Assembly (NCBI GenBank): GCA_032622095.1
Contig: CP136063.1
Location: 213,295,982-213,359,981, forward strand
DNA: 64,000 nucleotides
From: Siphonodentalium dalli
Lineage: Eukaryota; Mollusca; Scaphopoda; Gadilida; Siphonodentaliidae
Direction of reading: 5' to 3'
Below are positions 25,791 through 36,855 of this stretch, in pieces (positions within the stretch are counted from its first letter, which is position 1; the number at the start of each line of letters is the position of its first letter). The position numbers and the translations under genes were made by a program. A model generated the notes under the pieces. It ran no database searches. It saw nothing but the letters and a program-made list of their open reading frames with translations, and had not been told where the DNA came from.

Positions 25791-27117
25791 TACATTTTAG
25801 GGGCTAGTGTTATGTTTTCGGCTATAAAATCTCAAGAGTCGTGATGTTTCGATATAACTTATCACTTTCATTTTCTGAATTTACCTATGTTCTGGTATAA
25901 TGGTTCATAGTTGTCATCTGAATATCCTTACTCGCACTCGTTTATTTTGAAATTTTGTAATCATCATGAACAGTTCATGCTATCTTCGGTAATAATGTCA
26001 GCACAATTACGGAATATCGACTGACACTACGCTCTAGCATCTAACATATCTATCGACACCTGCTCCAAATCAGACGAGTATGTGTGAACATTGATTCCGT
26101 AAATTAGTCTACATATGACTGCATTCGCATATGGCCTGGTGGAATTTCGTCAGAATTTTGACCTTTCCGACAAATCATGATATCTCAAAAAGCTCAGCTC
26201 AGATTTTTGGGGACTTTTGCTATGTTATTCATGAACATGTTCTGAATAATCCCTGAAAAAAATCAGCTTTCCTCGATGCTTTTCCCTATTGATCCCTAAT
26301 GTGCCTGGAATATTATTTTACAATGTTGTATCAGATCCAGAAATCAAAAGAAACTAAAATATAAAACTAACAAACACTTTTTACCACGTGGTATCGTCGG
26401 GGAAATCGAATCTGTTTTGCTCACAATGTGTGTGTTTCTTTTTGGATCACGGTAAATTCCACCGCTATGGCCGCGTCTGAGAATTTAGACCAATTGACGG
26501 GTGCTTTTCTCGTAAACAATTACGGGATTATCTGACCTGACAGTGTGATTCGTTTGAGACAACATTATCTACCATTGAAGCCGAGAAATTCGTGTATCAA
26601 TAAACAAATATATATTCGAGTAAACTAAATATGTTCTACGCTAGATTGCGGCTAACAAAAACAATTATCCGCGATAACGTACACAATGGTACCCAAGGGT
26701 ACTTCGGGTGTCAAAACCGTGGAGTGATGCTACCCAGATATTTTAAATCTTATACATTTGGCATTCTGACTGTTTATGCCGGTGAATGAGCATTGCTAAG
26801 CACTCTATCGCGGCGTTGCATCGGACGTCCATGATCATACGAGCTGACAGATGTACGTGACGCAGCCCAGTGAGTCGAATTTATATATAAGCATAAGTCA
26901 TTATCACTTTAAACCACTTCCAAATGCAACTTTTTAACCCTCATTTTGGAGAAATGTGAAAATATTTGCATGTTTCTAGTTGGCAGAGTATGCTATAGAC
27001 TTATGTGTAACCTCAGTAACCCGTTTGCTAGTGCGTAATGCATACTCGGTGCACCAACTCAGGACATGTCCCATGAAAGCACAATCAGATCATCAATGAT
27101 CCGCCTTATACTACAGA
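25791..27117. other. Non-coding stretch, nothing recognised
   Basis: No exon, RNA gene or clear repeat was seen. Ordinary AT-rich intronic or intergenic DNA. Confidence 0.4.
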
Positions 27118-28112
27118 AATTCATCATCTGGTAAAACTACCTTTCTCCAAGTTGATATCTTGTCACCAAAACCCTGTCTAATCTAATATTTTTCGATAAC
27201 ATTACTACCGTGAAATCTTAGACGAATTGCATGACATTTTTGTGATTCTATATACGCAGCATCAACAATACAATTCGAGTTAGATTTCACCACACGTCAA
27301 GAAGAAGCTATATCGATTGAAATGTGTCGCTTGTCACAGGACCAGCATGGGGAGGAATTTTAATGTTCATCTGCAAATTGTTGAGTGAAGAGCTCAACGT
27401 GCACGGTAAACACAGAATGCGAATACCTATTGACGTCTACTCGACGTGAGCTGTCTGACAGCTCTGACAGAAATTCAATTGACCTTGGCGACAGTTAGCA
27501 GTTTTTAAGTATTATATAAAACACGAGGTTGAGTCGAATAGTTATAATGATTTATTGTGACGATTCGATTCATCCTCATGTTTTATCTTACTTAGAAAAT
27601 TCAGAAAGGCACTACCAATGTTAAATTAAAAAATTCACCCTACAAGCATACCTATTGTTACGCACCTCTTCCTTTGTCTGTCCCGGGTATTCATTTCAGT
27701 GAATTATTGGCTTAGAATTCATAATCTGGTAAAACTACCTTTCTCCAACTTGATATCTTGGAACCAAAAACCCTCTCTGAGCAGCTAATATTTTTTCGAT
27801 AACATTATTACCGTGAAATATTAAAAAAAAAAAAATTAGCATCACAGTTTGCTTTATTCTGTATACGCAACAGCAAAGAAAATATTAGACGTAGATTTCA
27901 GCCCCGTCACCACACATCAATAAGTACATGCATCGATTGAATTATGTCGCTTGTCATATCACAGGCACAGCAGGCAGAGGAATTTTGACGACAGAGAGCT
28001 CAACGTCCACGATAAACACAAAATGTGTTTACGACCCAAGGCATACCTATTGTTACCCATCTCTTCCTTTGTCTGTCCATGTATTCATATTAGTGAATTG
28101 TTGGCTAGGGGG
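27118..28112. repeat. Tandem duplication of about 0.4 kb, first copy interrupted
   Basis: Copy 1 (27118-27715) and copy 2 (27716-28112) both start with TTCAT-ATCTGGTAAAACTACC and share TTTCGATAACATTA-TACCGTGAAAT, TATACGCA-CA, a GTCGCTTGTCA block and ATACCTATTGTTAC with CCTTTGTCTGTCC. Copy 1 is about 200 bp longer: ATACCTATTG appears at both 27423 and 27648, with an extra segment between that contains its own inverted repeat (about 27518-27590). Confidence 0.75.
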
Positions 28113-28297
28113 CTTTGTTTACCTGGCAGAGCTGTTGTTTATTGATTACTCCGGTACCAACCTGTGCACCAACCCGCCTGTACGGGCAATGATTTGAACA
28201 AACTCACAAGAAATATTTGGCGGTGCTTGACAGAATAACATGATAATATAATCAGAGTGGACATGTGCCCCAAACTCATTTCACCCATTACGGGTAA

Positions 28298-28510
28298 TGC
28301 AAACAACATTGGCAGCTATAATGAAATGATTTTATGACTGCAGTCATAAATCATTTTCATGATAACTACCATGTTGTTTGCATCATTCATAGACCACATG
28401 AGTGTATTTTGCACTAACCAATGGCTCAAATTCATCCAATGTTGCATATATTCTGTTGCGTATAAAAGGCGATGGTCGCATACATTGCCGGGTGTAGTGT
28501 AGACTCCCCC
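28298..28510. mobile_element. Truncated copy of a TTAA-type foldback MITE
   Basis: Matches the centre and full right arm of the element at 47641-47980: GCAAACAACAT, ATGATTTTATGACT, CCATGTTGTTTGCAT, TTCATAGA-CACATGAGTGTA, CAATGGCTCAAAT, GCATATATTCTGTTG and GTATAAAAG. The right end reads GTAGTGTAGACTCCCCCTTTAA. The left arm is reduced to about 30 bp. Confidence 0.75.
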
Positions 28511-29480
28511 TTTAAGAAATTGTTTTAAACGGTTTAAAAGGGCGCGGCTAGATGGTCTTCGTTGTGGGGTACACAAAATTGAATCTCTAACCGTAATCCC
28601 CCTGTTACATTTCCCTGGTACATGAGTTTATCCGACTGTTGGATATGCCCAACCTGACACTCCATCAAGTGTTATAACACCACGCGATTATCAAATAATA
28701 ACAACGTATTCGATGTTTCTTTACACTTCTAGCGAAACTTATTAACTTGGTAACTCCGAAGGAATTTACTGTGGGAACAATATGAACATCTACTGACCAT
28801 ACTACACGAAAAAGGAAATATCTGACGACAATGGCTCGCCGTGCAAGCTGTCGTGACATTATAGTAATATGTTTCTTCTTGAAAACTATAATTCCGTACG
28901 TTGTACAATTGCGTGTATGTATCGGCAGTATTTGCTTTATCACCAACGTGGTCTTTGGCAATATACCTCTTCTGTGACGGGATGGTAAGGGGGCCCACAC
29001 CAGAACGGGACATATTTAGCATAATTATCCTGACGCCAATAGTATATAGAATGATCTACCGTATATATTATAATATGACCAACGTTAGTAACTATCTAAG
29101 ACTAATGGCGGTATCCTATATGGATTCTCCCACTCAGTTATACCGGAATAAATTTGAATGGTGTGCTATTCATATGGTGCAGTGTTTATGAAATAAGAGA
29201 AGACAAAAAGCCAGAAAACTTACAATACAAGTGTAAATATATTCATATTCATATAAGGGAAATCTTCAAATATTAAGTTCAACAAACGGCATGGCTGACT
29301 TTCTAAGCATTTTCTATGGGAACTACTCAATCGTAGTTACTCTGGAGAACCTATTGTTTTAAGAGTGTATAGGGAATGTCATACAATCACCACAGATGAA
29401 CAACTATATTTTTACAAACAGATAAGTCGTATTGTAGTATTTGTTTACAAATTACGTAAATTGACTCCAACTTAGCAAGG
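28511..29480. other. Non-coding stretch upstream of the YR retrotransposon
   Basis: Overlapping minus frames of 97-111 codons (29022-28665) and a plus frame (28901-29191) have no recognised domain. Part of 29200-29480 may be the 5' terminal repeat of the retrotransposon, but I could not match it to the 3' side by eye. Confidence 0.35.
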
Positions 29481-29535
29481 TCCTCCGATTTGAGAGCCCA
29501 ACAGGGAAACCAACAAAGTTCTAGTTTGGCCGAAC

Positions 29536-30033
29536 ATGTCGGTATCGCCGCCACGGTCTGGATCCAGAAGGAAAATTAAAGCTGTCGATTACGATGCAGT
29601 CATTAACGGAAAGAATCCAAGGAAAATGGTAGTTAATGAAAAAGTAACGGGCTCCATGATTCACGACCATTTTCACATTTAAAGACTGCGGAATTAAATC
29701 CAGCAGCAGTTATGTTTTATCCAGATTACATGTTTATGACAAATAATGGTTCGGTCTAAATTGAGTGTAACCCAGGGGAAAGCAGTATCACTTCAAGCCA
29801 TGCATCTGAGTGGTCTCAATATCAGTAATTCAAATTCTATAATTTCAGCTCGCATAAGAAATACGCCTTTTTCGACCAAAAACATTTCTTTGTCAGAAGT
29901 GGATGTGAATCAGGAACATTTAGTTAACAACAACATTGTTGAGGTTAAAGAGGTCACATTGAATCCATTGGCTAAGGTGTTCATTCCGGAGCTAGATGAA
30001 GTCTGTTGGAAGTTGTCAGACAACACTCTCTAA
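29536..30033 (+). pseudogene. Gag-like and ORF1 region of the YR retrotransposon
   Basis: A short frame starts at MSVSPPRSGSRRKIK and stops near 29681. A second frame, 29746-30033, covers 95 codons. Both precede the RT, where DIRS/Ngaro elements have their gag. There is no zinc knuckle or other recognisable motif; assignment is by position only. Confidence 0.45.
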
Positions 30034-30116
30034 ATCATATAAAAGTAGATAAAGCTCATAAAGGGAAAGTGAAACTGACAAATTCCTCCTTCTCCAAATG
30101 ATCATTCATTCCAGGG

Positions 30117-31233
30117 TCACATTTTTGACATACATAAGGCAATTTTAGATTCAGGGAAATGCAATTTTGAAGGTTGTAGCGTACCATTGAAAACACATTT
30201 GAAACTTGATAATATCAAGCAAATGCTTATGAATTATGAAGATTTTGGAGTTGTAGAAGTTTTTGAATTTGGATTTCCCATAGACTACACCGGAAATAGA
30301 GATAAAGCGAAATTACCTTTCCAAATAAAGGGGCTAGAGAGTATCCAATGGACATTAGGAAGTACTTAGAAAACGAAGTTAAGTATCAATCAATTATCGG
30401 TCCATTGGCACCAGATTCCTTCAAGCATACCAACATAATCCCACAGTTCCCAAAGACAATTCATCCGAAAGGAGACTCATTCAATGATGGGATTGTGAAG
30501 GACGAATATCTCGTGGAGAGGGTTAATTTGACTTATCCAAATGTGGACGATTAAGTAGAACTAATTAGGATAGCTGGCGTTGGAGCCAAACTTGATTCGA
30601 TTCACAGATAACCTATATAAAAATTAAAATAGGCCCAAGGGATATTAATTTAGTTGCTTTCAAGTATATTGAAATATTTATTGTGACCTTGTCTTAAGTA
30701 TGGTACTGAGATCGACAGCAGCCATTTGTCAGAGAGTGACGAATGCTCTTGCTTGTTCGGTCAGAATGGCCCATTGTCCAATTATTAATTATACTGATGA
30801 TATGGCTGGTGCCCAGACATCAGAATATGCATTAGAAGCCTTTGTTACTTTACTGGAAATTTTAAGAAATTTGGGTCTCTTGGAAGCCAATGAAACATCC
30901 TGTCCACCAAAAACAGAAATGGTTTTTCTTGGAATTCTTTTTAATTCTACTGATCTCACGCTCAGCATCACACAGGAAAGGTTGGATGAGGTAATAAAGT
31001 TGGTTATCAGATGGTTGGGACGAACATATGGCACTTTGAGGGAGGTCCAATCAGTTCTGGGGAAACTTCAATGCGTAGCAGGTTGCATGAGACCTAGTAG
31101 AGTTTTCATTTCAAGAACGCTTGTATGGTTGAGGTTATTTCAGGCGGACATTCCTTGGACATTCCAGAGTTTGCGAAGAAGGATTTATTTTTATGGAGAT
31201 ATTTCCTCCCCTTATACAATGGGGTTTCTATGA
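30117..31233 (+). pseudogene. Reverse transcriptase of the YR retrotransposon
   Basis: Makes cDNA from the element RNA. The reading runs in pieces over three frames: an N-terminal part (GHIFDIHKAIL, then GC-VPLK and YEDFGVVEVFEFGFPIDY), a middle part in another frame (IRKYLENEVKYQSIIGPLAP, then SFNDGIVKDEYL) and the palm at 30700-31233. The catalytic box reads NYTDDMAG (Y-x-D-D) near 30788, followed by PPKTEMVFLGILF and the REVQSVLGKLQCVAG segment typical of DIRS-group RTs. Frameshifts near 30350 and after 30550 make it non-functional. The upstream half is less well conserved than the palm. Confidence 0.85.
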
Positions 31234-31640
31234 TGCCATGGGAAGATTGGTCACAACCCGATCGAATCATGTCGTCGGACGCAACACTGTCTGCATGCGG
31301 TGCATTGGGTTTCAATCAATATTTCCATGCAGTGTTTCCACAATACATCCTTCAGTAGTCTCTGCACATTAATGAATTAGAAATGTTGGCAATTGTTGTA
31401 TCCATTAAGGTATGGAAAGATAAATTGAAGGGTAGAAGAGTTCAAATGAATTGTGACAATCGAACTTCTGTGGCAATTGTTAATAAGGGATCAACAAGAA
31501 ATGCCTTCCAACAATCCTGTTTAAGAGAATTTATGTTCATAGCAGCTCTCGATTAATTTTAAATCCAATTGTTTCATGTAAAAGGACGTGAAAATAGACT
31601 AGCCGATCACATTACATATGGAACTTTCACATGCTGAATT
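31230..31640 (+). pseudogene. RNase H of the YR retrotransposon
   Basis: Follows the RT after a frameshift. Acidic catalytic positions are seen in MSSDATLSACG (Asp), HINELEMLAI (Glu) and MNCDNRTSVAIVNKGSTRN (Asp). A stop (TAG at 31357) separates the first from the rest, and another occurs at about 31555. The segment HVKGRENRLADHI matches the tail of retroelement RNase H domains. Removal of the RNA template strand would be its role in an intact element. Confidence 0.8.
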
Positions 31641-31731
31641 AAAATTGGAAGTCTTTCAATTTCTTAATAACTGGTGATTTTATTGTAGGTCGTGAGCTTT
31701 TGATAATTTTGATTAATTTGAGTTAAAACGC

Positions 31732-32385
31732 ATGTTATTGTGGTTACCTAGGGCAAACCCGCATCTCATCAAGCAGGCTGGACCAATCACTCCTCAGTTC
31801 CTATTAAAAATCGTGCATTATCTGGACCCCAACAAAGCAGCAGATATCACATTTTGGAGCATGTCCTTGTTTGCATTTTTGCTGATGCTGCGAAAATCTA
31901 CCTTAGTCCCACCCGGAATCAGCTAGCCAGTTCAATCCAGCTCACCAGCTTACTCGCGGTGATATATTGCAGGATCATGATGTTTTAGTGGTAGTCATAA
32001 GGTGGAGTAAAACAATTCAGTTTGGACAGAAATTTCTAAAGTTACCTGTCATTTCAATTCCTCATTCGACCCTGTGCCCAGTGCAAGCCTACAAAAACAT
32101 GGTTAGATTGGTACCGTGGGACAGTCAGATCCGGCCTTCGGGAACAAAGCCAGTGGCAGAGCAGTTACTTATTCAGAATTTCAGAATAGAGCTAAAAAGT
32201 ATATACAAAATATAGGGGTAGATCCAAAGGTGTTTTCAACAGACAGTTTTAGAAGGGGTGGAGCAACGTGGGCATTTAATGTAGGAGTTCCATGGGAGTT
32301 AATTTAGCTTATGTGTGATTGGTCAAGCGATGTTACTTGATATATTTGCATTATACAATGCAGGATAAATACAAGATAGCCAGAT
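31732..32385 (+). pseudogene. Tyrosine recombinase of the YR retrotransposon
   Basis: Integration enzyme of DIRS/Ngaro elements. The first catalytic Arg lies in FLLMLRKSTLVP. The middle strand region is IRWSKTIQFGQKFLKLP followed by STLCPVQAYKNMVRLVP. The C-terminal box reads FSTDSFRRGGATWAFNVGVP, then CDWSSD. The position expected to be His in the H-x-x-R motif is Asp here (GAC), a one-base change from CAC. The nucleophile Tyr region (Y-I-C) follows a stop at about 32338. Frames change at about 32120. Clearly a dead copy. Confidence 0.85.
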
Positions 32386-32434
32386 ACATGAGTGATCATA
32401 TCATTTCTTCCTTAAGCTAACCTACATATTCTCT

Positions 32435-32836
32435 TTTCAGCTAAACGGACCAGAAAGATAATATTCGTCTCCGACTCCATATGTAAATATGTAGCTGACA
32501 TAAATGATCTGGAGGTACTACCATTCAGAGGTATAGATATTGGCCAAAGAGTTCATAGTCAACCTACAAGCACACATCCAGCAAGATCATTCTGTCAGCG
32601 ATCATTCCTCGACCAAGATATTTTGAAATCCTGGGAGATAGAGTCAAAAACATTAACAAAACTTATGGAACATATGTGTGCATAACCTAATGGAGTTCCT
32701 CAAAACTTATAGCATTTTTATGTGAGAAGGGCTCCCAAAGACGAGTTGTAGGCAGATGATGGGTTACACCTTTATTTTGAAGGCAATCGTCGGTTAAGAT
32801 CATTCCTCATACATGTGGTTAATAGACTAGAGTAAA
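32435..32836 (+). pseudogene. SGNH hydrolase-like ORF of the YR retrotransposon
   Basis: The reading starts RKIIFVSDSICKYVADIND, where block I of SGNH hydrolases normally has G-D-S; here the Gly is Ser, while the nucleophile Ser remains. The end reads DDGLHLYFEGNRRLRSFL, matching block V (D-x-x-H) with its following G-N/L pattern. In-frame stops occur between them (about 32684-32750). Its place directly after the recombinase fits a Ngaro-type element. Role in transposition is unknown; esterase activity is only inferred from the family. Confidence 0.7.
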
Positions 32837-32840
32837 GTTT

Positions 32841-33640
32841 CAGCCAGTATGATACCGCCTTACCAAAACATATATCCTATAATGTATAGTCCTCCAGATC
32901 TCTTATTTTCACTTCAGTTGTCTTCTCAGAAGAGTAGTTCTAATCGGTTTGTTCTATACAAACATTCAACACATGATAATACAATACATAGTCATGAGAG
33001 TGCAAACAATCTGTCATTAATTCTTGATACAAACAGTCAACACATGATCATACAATTCAGTAATCAGCACCATGTAAGCTGAACAAGAAGTATTCCACTC
33101 CGAGATGATATGATTTCACAAGGGCATTGCGTTTGTGGTCATTCGGAGAGAGAGAGAGTTTCTCGACTTTTGATTCCAACTGTGACTTGGTTTTCTCGGG
33201 TGGGTTATTTCAATTGTATATAATCTCTTAATTTTGAAATACTTTTGGCGGCATTCGGCTTGGCGGCTTTGAAGTTAGTAAAGTTTGTATAAATAGAATT
33301 GGCACAATGAAAATAGTACTGCATGAATTAATTAACTGTTGCATGTCATTCAGTTGCTTATTTATTATGTACATGTGTGTATTTATTTAGTTTGAGTGTG
33401 TCAGATCACTTAACATGTGTATTGCTTTAACATGTGTAGCCTATTATTTGTCATGTTTGTATTTGGTTTGCATGTGTTCCTTCTTTCTGTGAACCTTGCT
33501 TCGTTGGGTCGACTTTACGGCTGAATAAATCATTAACTTATTAGTAGTATTTTAATTCTCATGGATACACTAGACAATCTATCGGGGCTATGCAGGGCAG
33601 CCTGTTCTCCCGAAATACAGAACATTATCTGCTTATAATA
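32841..33640. other. Sequence downstream of the YR element
   Basis: Possibly contains the 3' terminal repeat of the retrotransposon and its 3' end (CTGAATAAATC near 33523). A CAACACATGAT motif is repeated at about 32965 and 33038. No gene is recognised; the 77-codon frame at 32849-33082 has no domain. Confidence 0.4.
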
Positions 33641-33658
33641 TAACTTGTTTCAGGTAAA

Positions 33659-33759
33659 AAATCTGCTTAGAATCGCCTCATGTTGAGTCGATAATGTGCT
33701 GAATATGAGAATATTTTAGCAACGTAATCGATTCATAATGAGGCGATTCTAAGCAGATT
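33659..33759. repeat. Perfect 22-bp inverted repeat (hairpin or MITE)
   Basis: Arms 33659-33680 and 33738-33759 are exact reverse complements over 22 bp (core CTGCTTAGAATCGCCTCAT), with a 57-bp AT-rich loop. It could be a short MITE or a structured end belonging to the neighbouring retroelement. Confidence 0.85.
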
Positions 33760-33966
33760 ATGTGCGCATAATGACACAAATAAGCCAACACTACGTTCTT
33801 TAACAGGTTTTCTCATTGTGGCCCGCGCCATAAAACAAAACACCGGGTAAGATTGTTTTTTCTGTTTATTTCAGAATCAAAAATAATCACCTTACCTATT
33901 TCGCATTATAAGTCGAGCATGTGCGTATTTCTGCGAGGATATGTTGTGCAGGGAAGTGGCTCATAC

Positions 33967-34273
33967 AATGAGATTTTTATCAACAGTTTCACTATCGGGC
34001 GAATAAACCGAAAACACCGAGATGTTTCTCATGCGTGGTCCATATATTATCCACTCATTGTTCTCCTCAATATATACTGAATATGATTTATCAATCTGTT
34101 GATGGCCAGTGCCTCCCTGTGTCACAAAACCGAGACCGATAGATTGGCAATGGTAACGTTCGCAGGAGACCCGCACTTCCAAATGATACCGCCTCCAGGT
34201 GGGAAGGGTACTGTCTGACGGTGGTCTGCTATCAATTGAATGGGCTTTACTCGAGGACGAGCAATCAGTTTTA
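33967..34273 (-). CDS. F5/8 type C (discoidin-like) domain exon
   Basis: Minus-strand exon with a donor ATT|GTATGA at 33967/33966 and a possible ATTAG acceptor before 34273 (phase 2 entry, phase 0 exit). The reading contains DSRPPSDSTLPTWRRYHLEV, then LGFVTQGGTGHQQIDKSYSV, EENNEWIIY and SPDSETVDKNLI. This is the pattern of coagulation factor V/VIII C domains: the G-x-x-TQG turn, a SY-V-YS-like strand with a W(I/T)-Y, and a final D-x-x-T-x-x-KN. The last strand (RYIR-P-L-E-G-C) would be in a following exon, which I did not find. Such domains bind glycans or membranes in secreted or surface proteins. The acceptor lacks a good pyrimidine tract, so the 5' edge is uncertain. Alternatively it is a stranded exon. 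Confidence 0.55.
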
Positions 34274-34699
34274 CTAATCATGTCACGTGATGTTTATTTT
34301 ATAGCATATTAAACAGTTCACATTGTTTCCAAACCGATATTTGAAAAAAAATATGAAACACACAGATAGGCGACAAAATGAGGCAAGTTATAGACGTATT
34401 GCAAAATATCAAATTATTGTATGTGGATATTTCACGGATATTTTCGTATGATTTATTTCTCCAATTTCTAGCTCATTGTTGTCAACCGGCATGGTTGTAG
34501 ATCTGTTTAACGTCTTTTTTTTCAGATACAGCATCTCAAGAATATAACTGCCATTGGACGGATCGATAGAATACGTCACACAAGATAACTTAACGACACC
34601 AATTCCCCCAACCCCCAAGTTATTTACATTTAAGAGCAGCAAAGTTATCAGATGTGACTATACTGTTGGTTCACAACGTAATGGCACCACTCCTTGTTG

Positions 34700-35100
34700 C
34701 GACATAAGCTTAGAACGCACACAGTAACCGCGCGTGTGAAATGTACCGTGTGCACAGATGTGGTGTTCACGCGAAATACAGGTGCATGTGTGATGTATGT
34801 GAAAAGTAATTTGCCAACCAGGACAACCTGAACAACCACCAAAAGCGGCACTCCAATGAAAAGGAGTTCAAGAGAAAATCTCTACTGATATACCACACAA
34901 ACGTCCACCGAAAACTTCACTCCTTTTCAGTGTGAGGAGTGCAAGGCTATGCTATATTTCGTCACCCATCACCTATAGCCGAAATGTCATAGAAGAGTCA
35001 TGTCGCCATTCCGTGCCAGCTCGAATATGTGACGCATGCGGTGCTGAGTTCACTTACGAACAGTCTGAATGACCACGTTGAAAGTCCTACATTTACATGT
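34700..35100 (+). pseudogene. Decayed C2H2 zinc-finger run
   Basis: At least three C2H2 fingers can be read. The best (34789-34851) is C-x2-C-x12-H-x3-H with the residues CDVCEK(stop)FANQDNLNNHQKRH, ending in the linker-like SNEK; a TAA sits where an aromatic-adjacent residue is expected. Upstream is VKCTVCTDVVF (34735-34770). Downstream are FQCEECKAMLYFVTHH (34925-34975) and CDACGAEFTY, then after a one-base shift NSLNDHVE (35029-35080). Stops and frameshifts make it non-coding. It is on the opposite strand to the lectin exons and shows no introns, so it may be a retrocopied zinc-finger gene. The parent is unknown. Confidence 0.65.
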
Positions 35101-35879
35101 CTCGACAATCGAGACCCCGACGAGAGACTGGACAAGAGCAATCATGTTTGCGTGCATGTAATCTATTAAAACTATCCCGGTTAAATCGCGTTCCATTTGA
35201 TTTACTTTTGCTCAATTGCCATTCGTATTGGCGGTGTTGTGTATTGGTGTTCCTATACCGGGATTTCAACAGTCATAGCCCCATACACATATGATCAAGC
35301 AACATAAGTTTGAAAATCCTAAATTCATAACTATATTTTTTTAATCTCTCGATCTGCTCGGCCGACGTCTAGCTGTTTCTTGGTCCAAAATGAACATTGC
35401 TAGCAATTTAACGCGGCTACGTGCTAGTATAATCAAACGTACTGCATACATATGTCAAATATACCTAGCACAACTTATCAAGAACAAACATATATTCCGG
35501 TCACTATAGTGAAAGAAAATATATTCAAATTTTATTAATGTCACCAAGCCAATATCCGTGACAAAATATTCAGAGCTTCCATTTTGAAACACCATGATAG
35601 ACATAATGTGATTGGTGCAAAAATCAGCTACAGTACCTCCGAGACGAAGCAGCGAGTCTATAAAGAATATGCAATATGAATTTACAATAATGACATCTAT
35701 GCTTATGGTGGATACAGACTTGTGTGTAATTTCTGTAAATATCGGGTGTTTTTCGATTTACAAGGAACTTACAGACCGTTTAATTTGGGTCTGCTGACAA
35801 CCCAATCATGTGTTTGACCACTGAGCTCAGCTCTAATTAAGTTGGAATGAACAGCTTGAAATAATTGTTTTAACGTCAA
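35101..35879. other. Non-coding stretch, nothing recognised
   Basis: Short frames only (35097-35294, 35612-35797), with no domain seen. Confidence 0.4.
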
Positions 35880-35985
35880 GCTGTGGAGGGGCTGGATGTT
35901 TTGTTGAAATAATTAGCATGCCTTTGCTTGAGATTACTTGATGTGTATACACATTTTAGACAAAATTTAATGTTAATACAAATAA
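35880..35985. repeat. Fragment related to the 2.9-4.0 kb foldback element
   Basis: Shares GGATGTT-TGTT-AAATAATTAGCATGC, CTTGAGATTA-TTGAT and ACACATTTTAGACAAA with 3310-3395. It abuts the 3' end of the minus-strand LINE. Confidence 0.7.
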
Positions 35986-36209
35986 ATAATATATATATGT
36001 ATTCTTTATTTCCTCCATTCATGGAGCTATTTATAGAATGCATACAATTAATATAAATTATAAGAACATAAACAAGGAACAAAGCTCAACATATTTACAG
36101 ACAACTAAGTGATGAACATGAGAGTTACATACATGTTTTCCATTTACAACAACCATACACATAGAAGCATTCATACTAACAGACACACATATAGAGCATT
36201 GGATAATTA

Positions 36210-36372
36210 CATGCATGACTTCTATTTTATCAGGTTCCGAACAATAAAGCTCAGTGATGAAATCAACTGATCGATCAGCATCAAGTTCATTTTGGGAGAC
36301 CGGTTTCTGCCGCATTATTGTTATGATTTCCCAATATTGTTTTGGGTTGGCTGTCTCTAATTTATCTAGTTT

Positions 36373-36427
<55 letters not shown>

Positions 36428-36600
36428 CTATATATATATATATGCGTAAAATGTCCGTTGTTTAGCCTTTAGCTCCTTTTTGTACGCTTTTCGTTTCTTA
36501 GGTTTGGGTCAAATGGGTTATTCCTCATATCGATATTGATTTTCCCGAGATCGCGCTTAAATTCCCTACATTGTGCGTCAAACCCGTTCTTTTACGTTGT
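36210..36600 (-). pseudogene. LINE ORF2 linker after the endonuclease, split by a TA microsatellite
   Basis: The reading FDAQCREFKRDLGKI, then PFDPNLRN and KKELKAKQRTFYAY matches the charged segment that follows the endonuclease in CR1/L2 ORF2 proteins. It runs into the TA repeat, and beyond it resumes as LDKLETANPKQYWEIITIM, where ANPK-YW is a conserved landmark before the RT. Coding similarity stops after CSEPDKIE (about 36215). Confidence 0.75.
36375..36446. repeat. TA dinucleotide microsatellite
   Basis: About 70 bp of TA repeat with one GC interruption near 36427. It lies inside the LINE ORF2 linker, separating two halves that are otherwise continuous. Confidence 0.95.
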
Positions 36601-36855
36601 GTTTTCTTCCTATTAACTAACATTCGTACACATGCGTACATGCATGTTTACGTCTTTTATTATTTGCATAAGGTCTTTAGTCGCAGTTGTGGCACCATAA
36701 ACATCGTGCTGATACAGATACGTTTTTTAATTAGCTAAGTGTCCCCGAATGGACCTATTATGCATGGCGTCGCGTAATTTCTCATCACTATGATATGCGC
36801 CTTTAAGATGATGTATTCTAAGTTAGGTACATTTATATTTGTTTTGTGATTGGCA

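Larger units (their letters stand above)
29480..32840 (+). mobile_element. DIRS/Ngaro-group tyrosine-recombinase retrotransposon, decayed
   Basis: The plus-strand order is gag-like peptide, reverse transcriptase, RNase H, tyrosine recombinase, SGNH hydrolase. This order of RT-RNase H followed by a tyrosine recombinase instead of an integrase is diagnostic of YR retrotransposons (DIRS, Ngaro, PAT). A downstream SGNH-hydrolase ORF is, as I recall, reported for Ngaro-type elements, which favours that lineage. The copy has several stops (31356, about 31555, 31924, 32306) and frameshifts, so it is inactive. The termini, expected to be split direct or inverted repeats, were not resolved. It sits in the large second intron of the minus-strand PAN-CTLD gene model. 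Confidence 0.85.
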
